The position numbers and the translations under genes are program-made. Below the pieces are notes generated by a model. It did not search any database. It saw only the letters and a program-made list of their open reading frames with translations, and was not told the DNA's origin. This document shows positions 17,076 to 25,735 of a DNA stretch of 64,000 bases, in pieces. Numbering within the stretch: position 1 is the first letter of the stretch; each line of letters opens with the position of its first letter. This DNA comes from Halieaceae bacterium (GTDB lineage Bacteria > Pseudomonadota > Gammaproteobacteria > Pseudomonadales > Halieaceae), in contig CACNSR010000003.1 of the NCBI GenBank assembly GCA_902623175.1, positions 62,001-126,000 on the forward strand, read 5' to 3'.

Positions 17076-17867
17076 CTACTGGTTTTTCCAAATCGGTGCT
17101 CTTTTTTCCAAAAACGCATTGATAGCCTCTCTCGCGTCAGCCGAACCTGCAACGAGCGCTTGTTGCCGGTCTTCCAGCGCCATAGCGGCATCCAGGGAGG
17201 GCGCGTCGACACTCAAGTTCAACCCATCCTTGGTTAAACGCAGCCCCATGGGTGACGTTGCCAGCATGTCTGCAACATACTGCTTGGCAGTATTGACGAG
17301 CTCCTGCTCGCTGACCACCTCGGAGACTAAATTTACCTTTAGTGCTCTTTCAGCGCTGATGAATTTCCCGGTCATCATCAAGTCGCTAGCAACTGATAAG
17401 CCGACGAGTCTGGGTAATAGGTAACTGCAACCCATATCGCATGCGGTTAAACCCGCTCGAATAAAGGCTGCATTCATTCTTGCAGTCGTCGCGGCTATCC
17501 GTATGTCTGAGGCGAGTGCGAGGCTAAATCCACCCCCGCAGGCAGCGCCTTGGATCAAAGCGATGATGGGCTGCGGACAGAGACGCATTGCTCGATAAAT
17601 ATCAGATATGTCCCGTTGCATTGCGAGCAGAGCCTGCGGTGATGCATCATCCCCCCAGCTTTCTGACTGCAGGTCTAGCCCTGCACAAAAAGCTTTGCCT
17701 TTTGCTTGAAGTACCACAATGCGCACATCGTGTCGGCCTTTGAGATCCTTAAACGTGTCGCTCAAAGCGCTTACCAAAGGCTTATTCATTGCATTAAGTG
17801 CGTTGGGTCGGTTGAGGGTTAACCAGAGTGTTTCACCTCTCAGCTCTTTTAGCAGTGCGTCGGTCAC
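17076..17867 (-). CDS. Enoyl-CoA hydratase/isomerase family protein of the mutase operon
   Basis: A 263-residue crotonase-fold enzyme. I place the start at the GTG at 17867 because a perfect GGAGGT lies six bases upstream; an ATG 13 codons earlier has no such site. Oxyanion segments are FCAGLDLQ and GAACGGGFSLALASD. The classical Glu pair is not conserved, but an Asp sits at the dienoyl-isomerase position (GLTACDMGCSYLLPR). It is last in the minus-strand operon with an acyl-CoA dehydrogenase and the B12 mutase, so it probably acts on an unsaturated acyl-CoA made after the rearrangement step. Confidence 0.85.
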   Translation of the reverse strand: MTDALLKELRGETLWLTLNRPNALNAMNKPLVSALSDTFKDLKGRHDVRIVVLQAKGKAFCAGLDLQSESWGDDASPQALLAMQRDISDIYRAMRLCPQPIIALIQGAACGGGFSLALASDIRIAATTARMNAAFIRAGLTACDMGCSYLLPRLVGLSVASDLMMTGKFISAERALKVNLVSEVVSEQELVNTAKQYVADMLATSPMGLRLTKDGLNLSVDAPSLDAAMALEDRQQALVAGSADAREAINAFLEKRAPIWKNQ

Positions 17868-17916
17868 AGTGTTACCTCCATCTTTGGTGGCAAATGTTTG
17901 ATTCAACGGAAGAAGA

Positions 17917-19053
17917 TTACAGTGAGCGTGCTATCAGTAGCCGCATGATCTCAGACGTGCCTCCATGAATGGTGTCGATGCGAGCGTCTTTATAGAGTTG
18001 AGCAATAGGGTACTCATTCATCCAGCCATAGCCACCGAAAAACTGTACGCATCGGTTTATGCCGTCTACCTCGCGTTCCGTGATCCAGAGTTTTGCCATC
18101 GACGCGGTTGCAGCATCCAACTCACCTTTGATCAGTAAATCAGTGCAGTGGTCTATGAAGGCCTTGCCAATGGTGACCTCCGTTTTAATGTCGGCTAACG
18201 AAAATGCAGTATTTTGAAAGTCGAATAATGACTGGCCAAAAGCCTGCCGTTCCTTGGTGTATTCAACGGTGAGATTGAGAGCGCGCTCAAGCATGCCCAG
18301 ACCCATCACGGCAATACCCAGTCGTTCTTGGGGTAACAGCTCCATCAGTTGGGCAAAACCCTTCCCGGGAACCCCTCCCAGCACATTGCTCATTGGAAGT
18401 CGGACATCCTCAAAAAAGAGCTCGGAAGTGTCCTGAGCGTCGCGCCCGACCTTGTCGAGATTTTTGCCCCGTGTGAATCCTGGCCGGTCGCCCTCTACTA
18501 AGAAAATCGAAATCTTATCTCGGCCGTCCTCCATTTCGGTTTTTGCACACAGCAATACCAAATCCGACATTTGGCCATTTGAAATAAACACCTTGCTACC
18601 ATTGATAATCCACTCGTCACCATCGCGAACCGCTCGGGTTCGCATGCCCTGCAGGTCGGATCCTGCGGCAGGCTCGGTCATCGCGATCGCTAAGATCGTC
18701 TCGCCAGAGACAACCTTGGGTAGCCACTGGTTTTTTTGGTCTGGTGTTCCATGCTCGATCAGGTAAGGGGCTGCGATCATGTTATGCACTGGCACGCCCC
18801 ATCCCTCCAGGCCGCGCTCGGCAAAGGCTTCCATAATTGCTCGCTCGTAGCGAAAATCCACGCCCAGACCGCCATGTTCTTCGGGCACCAGAACGCCGAG
18901 CATCCCAAACTCTCCGGCAGCCAACCAGGCCTCACGATCTACCTGCTTATTTTGATTCCAGCGTTCGATGGTCTCAGGTGGCGCAGTTGTGTCCAGAAAG
19001 GTAGCGAGGCTATTGTGAAAAATAGTCAGAGCTTCATCGTTTTGCGCGAGCAT
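17917..19053 (-). CDS. Acyl-CoA dehydrogenase of the mutase operon
   Basis: A 378-residue FAD-dependent acyl-CoA dehydrogenase passing electrons to ETF. Signatures: MTEPAAGSDLQGMRT, WIINGSKVFISNG, TKERQAFG, and C-terminal GGYGWMNEYPIAQLYKDARI. The MCAD-type catalytic Glu position reads HGGTSEI (Gly), while PQERLGIA carries a Glu where long-chain and isovaleryl-CoA dehydrogenases keep theirs. That points to a branched or long acyl-CoA substrate. It lies 24 bases downstream of the MeaB-like gene and 49 upstream of the crotonase gene. Confidence 0.92.
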   Translation of the reverse strand: MLAQNDEALTIFHNSLATFLDTTAPPETIERWNQNKQVDREAWLAAGEFGMLGVLVPEEHGGLGVDFRYERAIMEAFAERGLEGWGVPVHNMIAAPYLIEHGTPDQKNQWLPKVVSGETILAIAMTEPAAGSDLQGMRTRAVRDGDEWIINGSKVFISNGQMSDLVLLCAKTEMEDGRDKISIFLVEGDRPGFTRGKNLDKVGRDAQDTSELFFEDVRLPMSNVLGGVPGKGFAQLMELLPQERLGIAVMGLGMLERALNLTVEYTKERQAFGQSLFDFQNTAFSLADIKTEVTIGKAFIDHCTDLLIKGELDAATASMAKLWITEREVDGINRCVQFFGGYGWMNEYPIAQLYKDARIDTIHGGTSEIMRLLIARSL

Positions 19054-19077
19054 GGGTTATTCCATTAGTGGGAGGGT

Positions 19078-20031
19078 TCATTCGGGTTGGGATATGTTTG
19101 CGTACAGATCAGCTTGCAGCGCCCCAATGGACAGTTCACCCGCCAGTGCTCTCTCTACTTGAGCACTGCCGTGGTCACTGCAACAGTAGGACTCTATTCG
19201 AGCTTCACAACCGCTTTGCAATATTCTCATTAGCAAGCGACGACGTCTGGTGCGCAGTTTTTGCTCTTGAAGCCCGGTTGCCTGGGCGTCAGCTAAATAT
19301 GTCTCGATCCCTTGCCACAGCGCAGCGACACCGTCTTCATTGACAGCTGTGGTTTCGAAAATCTGGATAGGCACTGGGGACTGCAATAATGATAGAGAAT
19401 CTTGCAAATCGGCACGGGTCTGTTGAACACCGTCTTTGTCGGCTTTGTTAATAACGAAGACGTCTCCCGCTTCAGTGAGGCCCGCTTTGTTTGCCTGAAA
19501 GGTATCCCCCCAACCAGGATTGAGTACCACGGCTATCACCGTCGCGAGGTCCATGACGTCCAGTTCCACCTGACCAATGCCCAATGTTTCCACCAGTATC
19601 AGTGGCCAGCCGCAGGCTGCCAGCACCTGTGTCGCCGTTGCCGCAGCTCTCGCCAGCCCGCCGCTCTCTCCTTTTGACGCCATTGAGCGGATGAGCACCC
19701 GATCGCCTAAACCGTGGTTCTGCATGCGGACGCGATCACCGAGTAATGCACCGCCTGAAAAGGGCGATGTGGGGTCCACGGCCAGCACCGCGGTCCTGTC
19801 AAAGGAGCTGGTTGTGTGAGGCAGTAGTGCGCTAATGAGAGAAGACTTGCCTGCACCCGGCGGTCCAGTAACTCCTATCACAACCGATTCGGTCTCCTTG
19901 CTGGCCAGGAAAGTGCGTATCTCGGTTTCCGCGCGCGGGTCTCGTTCTATATGGCTAAGAAGACGGGCTAGGCTAGAGCGGTCTCCATCTAGAGCAGACG
20001 CGAGTAACGGCTGCGTCGTTGCCTCGGTCAT
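19078..20031 (-). CDS. meaB: MeaB/ArgK-type G3E GTPase, chaperone for the B12 mutase
   Basis: A 317-residue P-loop GTPase. Walker A is GVTGPPGAGKSS near residue 55; switch elements include VLAVDPTSPFSGGALLGDRVRM and RSMASKGESGGLA; VETLGIGQVE occupies the position where family members usually have ETVGVGQSE; NKAD is the guanine-specificity motif. Characterised relatives (MeaB, human MMAA) load and protect adenosylcobalamin-dependent acyl-CoA mutases. The gene directly follows the mutase small-subunit gene with a five-base gap, so it most likely serves this mutase. The usual second NKAD-proximal region and length are normal. Confidence 0.92.
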   Translation of the reverse strand: MTEATTQPLLASALDGDRSSLARLLSHIERDPRAETEIRTFLASKETESVVIGVTGPPGAGKSSLISALLPHTTSSFDRTAVLAVDPTSPFSGGALLGDRVRMQNHGLGDRVLIRSMASKGESGGLARAAATATQVLAACGWPLILVETLGIGQVELDVMDLATVIAVVLNPGWGDTFQANKAGLTEAGDVFVINKADKDGVQQTRADLQDSLSLLQSPVPIQIFETTAVNEDGVAALWQGIETYLADAQATGLQEQKLRTRRRRLLMRILQSGCEARIESYCCSDHGSAQVERALAGELSIGALQADLYANISQPE

Positions 20032-20036
20032 CGTTG

Positions 20037-20414
20037 TTACTTTGTGCCGGTAAGACGCTCGGCGGCGTCTACGATATCCGTTAATTGAGACCCGGGCGGG
20101 TAAACCTCTACTCCCAAGGCCTCAAGTTGCTTGGCGGCTCTAGGAGTAATTGTGCCGCCGGCAAATATCGGCAGTTCGGGGCGGACACGCTGCACACTCT
20201 CTATCGCTCTGATTGCCACATCAATGTGACCGCCGACATTAAGGCCTACCAGGTCAACGTCTTCATCTACCGCTGATGTTACGATGTCGTCTGTATTGGC
20301 CATGCCGATCATTATCACCTCAAAGCCTGCATCACGAAGCGCTCTGGCGACGATAGTTGGGCCGCGCCAGTGGCCGTCGAGGCCGGTTTTGGCCATCAGT
20401 ATTCGCTTCTGCAC
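20037..20414 (-). CDS. Acyl-CoA mutase small subunit, B12-binding domain
   Basis: A 125-residue cobalamin-binding domain made as a separate chain, as in 2-hydroxyisobutyryl-CoA and isobutyryl-CoA mutases. The D-G-H-x-x-G motif is present (TGLDGHWRG); its His (about residue 15) is the lower cobalt ligand. GLNVGGH replaces the common SSLSGAH, and FAGGTITP closes the fold. I start it at the GTG at 20414, which has GGGGAG six bases upstream, rather than at a TTG at 20435 that abuts the large-subunit stop. It sits between the large subunit and the MeaB-like gene. Confidence 0.93.
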   Translation of the reverse strand: MQKRILMAKTGLDGHWRGPTIVARALRDAGFEVIMIGMANTDDIVTSAVDEDVDLVGLNVGGHIDVAIRAIESVQRVRPELPIFAGGTITPRAAKQLEALGVEVYPPGSQLTDIVDAAERLTGTK

Positions 20415-20435
20415 TCTAGTCTCCCCAGCGCTCAA

Positions 20436-22067
20436 TCACGTCTGAATCGGCGTATTCCAGTTCCCAAAAACTTCTCTGTATACGTTACCGATTTCGCCCA
20501 GCGTGACTTCAGCCGACATCGCCTCCATCATTGCGGGCATGATATTTGTATCACTGCGACAATCAGCCTCGAGCTGCTTCAGAGCCGAGCTTGCAGCCTT
20601 CTCATGACGGGTTCTGAGCACGTCATTGAGACGCGCTGTTGCCACATCAAAGGCGTCATCGGTTCCCATAAAGCCATCTACCTCGAAGGGTGACTCGTCG
20701 TCCTGGAAGCAATTCACGCCGATCACCTGTTGGTCGCCGTTTTCCATGTCCATGAACTCTTGATATTGATTCTCTGCGGCGCGCGCGTGCAGCCACCCTG
20801 AATCCAAAGTGGCCAGATAGCCGCCTTGGTTTTGAATTTCCTCAAAAAACTCCCAAGCCTTCTCAGCTAGCTGAGCAGTTAGTGTTTCGACATAGTACGA
20901 ACCCCCCAACGGGTCCGTAACCTTGGCTATTCCTGTCTCCTCCTGAAGGATCTGCTGAACCCTCACCGACATTTGATGCGCATGTTCCGAAGGAATCGAT
21001 AGAGCTTCGTCATAACCTGATACGCCGAGTGACTGCACTCCGCCAAAAACCGCTCCAAGGGCCATTAAGGTGCCTCTGACAATATTATTAAGCGGCTGTT
21101 GGTAGGTCATTTTTGATCCCGCGGTAACGCAGTGGATTCGCAGATTGGCCACTTTAGGGTCGGTTATGTCGTAGCGCTCTCGTAGGAGGTCAGCCCACAT
21201 CAGTCTGGCGGCTCTCATTTTGCAGGCTTCCTCGATAAATTCGATCGATGCTCTGAAGCTCACACCACCGCAGGCCTTGGCGGCTTTAGTCAGATCAACG
21301 CTCCCCCTTCTCTTGATTTCGTCGAGATATTCAACGGCATTGGCGAACAGTACGCCCAACTCCTGATCTGGACTAAGACCAGTGTCGGCCGCGTTATAGC
21401 CGGCTATTGAGACTGGTACCCAGTAAGGCAAATGGCGATCGCAGAATTCGATGATATCGGCATTAAACCGGAGACCTGGCAGAGTTGGGATTTGCTCCTT
21501 GGTCACACACCCCAAGTACGTTAGATTGAAATCGCTCTGGCCAGTGCCAGGTAATTTTGCAAGATCAAACCCTCGTTGCTTGGCAACGGTCCAGTATGAG
21601 GCGAGAGCGAAGGGCGCGTGTTGAACAACAGCGCCCCCCGCGTGGCCGAAGCTGCTCTCCACAGGCAAGCCGTCCATACATATTGCTGTGTCGCGAACAC
21701 TTTGCATGACGGCCCCGGTTAATCCAACATCTTCGCGCCGCGCCACAACTTCTGGATGGTCGACGTTGTAGCAGTGATCGGCGGTGTTGCGATCATGCTC
21801 CATGATGAATCCCGTCTCGCCATTTTTCAGCAGAAACTTAATGCGCTCATTCTCGTCTTCAGGTTTACCGAAGCCGCTGAGTTGGAAGATTCTCCAGGGC
21901 TTACTGCGATATCCGGATGGGTGAAAGCCACGATGGTAAGGCGCCTCGCCAGGTGCTGCCGCGGCCCGACCCCTGTGTTCATCAGGAATATCATCACCGG
22001 TATAAAATGATTTGAGCTCTATGCCGGAGCGCGAGAAGACCGCCTCGTCGGTGGATTTTTTTTGCAT
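20436..22067 (-). CDS. Divergent adenosylcobalamin-dependent acyl-CoA mutase, large subunit
   Basis: A 543-residue TIM-barrel subunit of the methylmalonyl-CoA mutase superfamily that would interconvert branched and linear acyl-CoAs by radical 1,2-migration. Family landmarks: PWRIFQLSGFG, VDHPEV, PVSIAGYN, HCVTAGSKMTYQQPLNN, GYDEALSIPSEHA and DPLGGSYYVE. By hand alignment, the residue that is Tyr in methylmalonyl-CoA mutase, Phe in isobutyryl-CoA mutase and Ile in 2-hydroxyisobutyryl-CoA mutase is Leu63. The position that is Asp in the last enzyme is Glu90. The near-invariant His of SGYH is Asn225, and the CoA-carboxylate Arg is not seen in its usual place. So this is not one of the named mutases. 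First gene of the minus-strand operon. Confidence 0.9.
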   Translation of the reverse strand: MQKKSTDEAVFSRSGIELKSFYTGDDIPDEHRGRAAAAPGEAPYHRGFHPSGYRSKPWRIFQLSGFGKPEDENERIKFLLKNGETGFIMEHDRNTADHCYNVDHPEVVARREDVGLTGAVMQSVRDTAICMDGLPVESSFGHAGGAVVQHAPFALASYWTVAKQRGFDLAKLPGTGQSDFNLTYLGCVTKEQIPTLPGLRFNADIIEFCDRHLPYWVPVSIAGYNAADTGLSPDQELGVLFANAVEYLDEIKRRGSVDLTKAAKACGGVSFRASIEFIEEACKMRAARLMWADLLRERYDITDPKVANLRIHCVTAGSKMTYQQPLNNIVRGTLMALGAVFGGVQSLGVSGYDEALSIPSEHAHQMSVRVQQILQEETGIAKVTDPLGGSYYVETLTAQLAEKAWEFFEEIQNQGGYLATLDSGWLHARAAENQYQEFMDMENGDQQVIGVNCFQDDESPFEVDGFMGTDDAFDVATARLNDVLRTRHEKAASSALKQLEADCRSDTNIMPAMMEAMSAEVTLGEIGNVYREVFGNWNTPIQT

Positions 22068-22134
22068 CTGATTGCCGCTTTATTTATCGGTTTTTGGGCC
22101 TACCGCGAGGGAAGCATACCCCAATTTACTTATC

Positions 22135-22151
22135 AGTATCACGTTGATACT
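22135..22151. promoter_or_regulatory. 17-bp palindrome between divergent mutase and dehydrogenase operons
   Basis: AGTATCA and TGATACT flank a CGT spacer. It lies 33 bases before the plus-strand ATG and 68 before the mutase start, in the 116-base divergent promoter region. Shape and place suit an operator for the TetR-type regulator encoded at 23366. Confidence 0.5.
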
Positions 22152-22183
22152 CTCCAGTCATAACTACAACAAAGAGGCCTTTG

Positions 22184-23362
22184 ATGTTTTCTGCTAACAG
22201 CGCCACGCTTGGTTTAACAGCGACAGAACGAGTGCATATTGGCCGCAGAGCGGCTGAGGCTCTGGCAGAGGAAGTCCAGACGCTGAGTGCACAGCGCGTC
22301 TTTTTGCTAGTTAGTACGACCCTCAGAACTAATACCACTGAGATCAGTGATATCGAGGCAGCTTTGGGTGATTCCATAGCCTGTGTTTTCGATGGCATCA
22401 AGGCCCATGGGCCCAGATCAGATGTTCTCGCTGCGCTGGAGGCAGCCCGCGCTGTTGATGCCGACCTCGTCATTACTGTGGGCGGTGGTTCCGTCACCGA
22501 CGCGGGCAAAGTTGTTGCCTTGGGGTTAAAACACGGTTTTGAAACGCATGAGGATTTCGAGGGGTTCTATGTCTATGTCGATGACGCTGGTGAAACGGTC
22601 GTTCCTCAATTTGACGCGCCAGAGATAAGAGTTATTTGTTGTCCGACGACTTTGTCAGGTGGTGAATTCAACACCATGGGTGGGGTGACGGATGACAAAG
22701 AGAATAAAAAACAGGGCTATACGCACAGAATGATGGCGCCGATCGCGATCGTTCTTGACCCTGCTCTCACAATACATACGCCCGAATGGCTGTGGTTCTC
22801 AACCGGCGTCAGAGCCCTGGATCACGCCCTTGAAGCTTTGGGCTCCACACACTCAAACCATTTTTGTGACGGCATCGCAGGCAGTGCGCTCCGATTGTTA
22901 GGTAGTGCACTGCCGCAGGTAAAAGCCGATGGCACGGATCTGGATGCGCGTCTGCGATGCCAGGTAGGTGCTTGGCAATCTATGATTCCAGTGATCGGTG
23001 GCGTGCCCATGGGCGCGAGTCATGCAATCGGGCACGTGCTGGGCGGCACCGCTGATGTGCCTCACGGTTATTGCTCTTGCGTAATGGCCCCCTCGGTGCT
23101 TGCTTTCAATCAATCCGTTAACGGTGAGAAGCAGAAGCAAATCAGTGCCTGTCTGGGCCAGCCGGACCGTGCAGCAAGCGAGATTGTCGATGAATTCATT
23201 ACGGGGCTAGGAATGCCGCGGAGCCTGACCGCTGTGGGCGTCACTGAAGATCAATTGGACCTGATCGCCGAGTACACCATGCTGGATTTTTGGTCTCGCA
23301 CCAACCCCAGAGAGATAAGTGGTCCCAAAGATGTGCGCGGTATTTTAGAGATGGCGCTTTAA
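22184..23362 (+). CDS. Iron-ADH-superfamily oxidoreductase (maleylacetate reductase/HOT-like)
   Basis: A 392-residue member of the group-III dehydrogenase fold. NAD-binding GGGSVTDAGK and PTTLSGGEFN are clear. Of the four metal-site residues, the helix motif usually D-x-x-x-H reads VRALDH, so the Asp ligand is replaced by Arg while the His positions (ASHAIGH, VPHG) remain. That pattern is nearer to maleylacetate reductases, which need no iron, than to alcohol dehydrogenases. ATG 22184 is preferred over the TTG one codon earlier because of AGAGG at 22173. It heads the plus-strand operon, and probably oxidises or reduces a pathway intermediate. Confidence 0.85.
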   Translation: MFSANSATLGLTATERVHIGRRAAEALAEEVQTLSAQRVFLLVSTTLRTNTTEISDIEAALGDSIACVFDGIKAHGPRSDVLAALEAARAVDADLVITVGGGSVTDAGKVVALGLKHGFETHEDFEGFYVYVDDAGETVVPQFDAPEIRVICCPTTLSGGEFNTMGGVTDDKENKKQGYTHRMMAPIAIVLDPALTIHTPEWLWFSTGVRALDHALEALGSTHSNHFCDGIAGSALRLLGSALPQVKADGTDLDARLRCQVGAWQSMIPVIGGVPMGASHAIGHVLGGTADVPHGYCSCVMAPSVLAFNQSVNGEKQKQISACLGQPDRAASEIVDEFITGLGMPRSLTAVGVTEDQLDLIAEYTMLDFWSRTNPREISGPKDVRGILEMAL

Positions 23363-23365
23363 AGC

Positions 23366-24079
23366 ATGATTAACGCGACCCTCCAGCCTGACTTTGATCT
23401 TAAAGATGAAGTGTCAGACTTTAAGAAGAAAAGAATTCGTGAAGAGGCCTGCAACCTGTTCTACGAGCTGGGTTACGAGAGCACGACGCTCGACGCCGTA
23501 GCGAAACGTCTCAAGGTAACCAAACCCTTTTTATACAAGCATTATGACAATAAGGGAGAGCTACTCTTCGATATTTGTCGCACCGGTATCGCGCTCTCTC
23601 TTGATGCAGTGAGTGCTGCATGCTCCCAGCCGCGATCCTCCACTGAGAGATTGCAGTCCCTCGCTGAATCGGTACTGGAGGTCATTTTCGAGTATCAAAA
23701 ATTTATTGTGGTTTACGCGAGAGAGGAGAAAAACCTGCGGGCCGAGGAGGCGAGAAAAATCAGAGAGCAGCGGAAGCTGTTCGATCATCAGGTAGCTGAA
23801 CTGCTTCGCGAGGGCGACCGCACGGGTGAGTTTCAGGTCTCTGACCCGCTCTTAACCGCCAACACCATTGGCGGAGTAATCACCTGGGTTGCGCTCTGGT
23901 ATTCGCCGGATGGCAAGCGATCGAAGCTGGAAATACTGACTCATGTACTAGAGATGATTTTCACGATCGTTGCCTCAAAAAAGGTTCTCCGCCCATTAGG
24001 GGGTTCAACTGGCCAACTCGAAAATCTCTCTCCCATACGAGCCATTAGCCCCGTGGGAGGCAAGCCCGATGAGCGTTGA
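23366..24079 (+). CDS. TetR/AcrR-family transcriptional regulator
   Basis: A 237-residue dimeric repressor type. The helix-turn-helix is in the first 70 residues (EEACNLFYELGYESTTLDAVA, then KVTKPFLYKHYDNKGEL), followed by an all-helical ligand domain. It lies 3 bases after the dehydrogenase gene and overlaps the CoA-ligase gene by 11 bases. It likely controls both divergent operons through the palindrome at 22135, with an acyl-CoA or the growth substrate as inducer; that is inference. Confidence 0.92.
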   Translation: MINATLQPDFDLKDEVSDFKKKRIREEACNLFYELGYESTTLDAVAKRLKVTKPFLYKHYDNKGELLFDICRTGIALSLDAVSAACSQPRSSTERLQSLAESVLEVIFEYQKFIVVYAREEKNLRAEEARKIREQRKLFDHQVAELLREGDRTGEFQVSDPLLTANTIGGVITWVALWYSPDGKRSKLEILTHVLEMIFTIVASKKVLRPLGGSTGQLENLSPIRAISPVGGKPDER

Positions 24080-25694
24080 GCAAGCAGCGACCACAGATCC
24101 TAGAGTGTTGCCAAGAGAGCGTTGCGTTACCCGCTATTTGCTGGACGACCTTGCGAAGACGCAGCCAGAAAAAGAGTTTGCCGTATTCGAGGACGGAGAG
24201 GTTTGGTCTTACGAGGTGGTTAGGGAGAAAGTCAGGGCCTTGGCGGCGGGCTTCGCCGAGAATGGCGTTGAGCAGGGTGATCATGTTGCCGTATGGATGT
24301 TTGATAGCAAGGAAGCCATTCTGACTTTCTTTGCCATCAATTACTTGGGCGCTGTATTCGTTCCCCTCAATACCGCTTATAAGGGGCAGGTGCTCAGTCA
24401 TGTTTTAGACGTTTCAGACGCGACCGTGATGGTTGCTCATGGTCAATTACTGGAGCGCCTTAATGCAGTAGAGGCAGCGCAGATTGCCAAAGTCATTCAT
24501 CTAGGCGATAACACGGCCGCAACCGATTATGAGTTTGTAGATTTTTCAGCCGTCACCAGCGACGCGTCTGAGCCCCCCGATTTACTCAAACCTATTGAGC
24601 CGTGGGATACGCAGTCGATCATCTTTACCTCTGGGACAACGGGCCCGTCCAAGGGTGTGCTGTCGTCTTACCTCCACATCTTTACTAACGCCGGGCCGGA
24701 AACGTGGCATTTTGTAACTGGCGAGGATCGTTTTCTCATCAACATGCCTATCTTTCATATAGGTGGCATGGGTGTGATCTTTGTCATGCTATGCCGAGGC
24801 GGATCGATCGCTGTGATGGACGGTTTCGACACCGAGAAGTTTTGGCCTTTTGTCAGGGAGAGCCGCACCAGTGCCTTTTTCCTGCTCGGAGTGATGACCA
24901 CGTTTTTGTTAAAACAAGAACCCTCCGAGCATGACAAGGACCATAGTGTCCGCCTGGCATTCATGGTGCCGTTAACTGAGACCTGCACCGAGTTTTATGA
25001 GCGGTTTGGGATTGACGTTTACACAATTTTTAATATGACCGAAATCTCGTCGCCCATTGTCTCCGAGCCCAATCCGACCAAGCGCGGTACCTGCGGTAAA
25101 AAAAGGGATGGTGTGGACGTCAGGCTCGTTGATGAAAATGACTGCGAGGTAGCGCTTGGGGAGATCGGTGAAATGATTGTGAGGACCGATCGACCGTGGG
25201 GTATGAATAGCGGTTACTACAAAAATCCGGTGGCTACCGCGGAGGCGTGGCGCAACGGGTGGTTTCACACGGGAGATTGCTTTCGGCAGGACGAAGAGGG
25301 CTACTTTTACTTCGTTGACCGGATGAAAGATGCGATGCGTCGTCGCGGGGAGAACATTTCATCTTTTGAGGTGGAGGCTGAGGTCGTTGCCTACCCCGAT
25401 GTCCGGGAAGCTGCCGCCTATGCTGTGCCGAGCGACCTAGGCGAAGATGATGTAATGATTTCTGTCGCTCCTGTGGCGGGCAAGGCTATTGACCAGACTA
25501 CCCTCATGAATTTTTTGGGTGACAGAATGCCCTATTTCATGGTGCCGAGGTACATCAGGGTTCTTGAGGAATTGCCTAAAACGCCGTCATCCAAAGTCAT
25601 GAAGCACGTCCTGAGATCTGAGGGCGTTACACCGGATACTTGGGATCGTGAACAGCACAACATCAGTTTTAAAAGAGAGAAAAAAGTTAGTTAG
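24069..25694 (+). CDS. Acyl-CoA synthetase (AMP-forming)
   Basis: A 541-residue ANL-superfamily ligase that activates a carboxylic acid to its CoA thioester using ATP. The P-loop-like motif is IIFTSGTTGPSKG near residue 195; the adenylate motif is IFNMTEIS; HTGDCFRQDEEGYFYFVDRMKD and the C-terminal lysine region TPSSKVMK are all present. ATG 24069 overlaps the regulator gene. The gene would make the CoA ester fed into the mutase and dehydrogenase of the opposite arm. Its sequence resembles the CaiC/crotonobetaine-ligase branch more than FadD, but the substrate cannot be fixed. Confidence 0.9.
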   Translation: MSVEQAATTDPRVLPRERCVTRYLLDDLAKTQPEKEFAVFEDGEVWSYEVVREKVRALAAGFAENGVEQGDHVAVWMFDSKEAILTFFAINYLGAVFVPLNTAYKGQVLSHVLDVSDATVMVAHGQLLERLNAVEAAQIAKVIHLGDNTAATDYEFVDFSAVTSDASEPPDLLKPIEPWDTQSIIFTSGTTGPSKGVLSSYLHIFTNAGPETWHFVTGEDRFLINMPIFHIGGMGVIFVMLCRGGSIAVMDGFDTEKFWPFVRESRTSAFFLLGVMTTFLLKQEPSEHDKDHSVRLAFMVPLTETCTEFYERFGIDVYTIFNMTEISSPIVSEPNPTKRGTCGKKRDGVDVRLVDENDCEVALGEIGEMIVRTDRPWGMNSGYYKNPVATAEAWRNGWFHTGDCFRQDEEGYFYFVDRMKDAMRRRGENISSFEVEAEVVAYPDVREAAAYAVPSDLGEDDVMISVAPVAGKAIDQTTLMNFLGDRMPYFMVPRYIRVLEELPKTPSSKVMKHVLRSEGVTPDTWDREQHNISFKREKKVS

Positions 25695-25735
25695 CTATTC
25701 GAAAACTATCCAATCGATGTGAAAGGGGAGTGACC

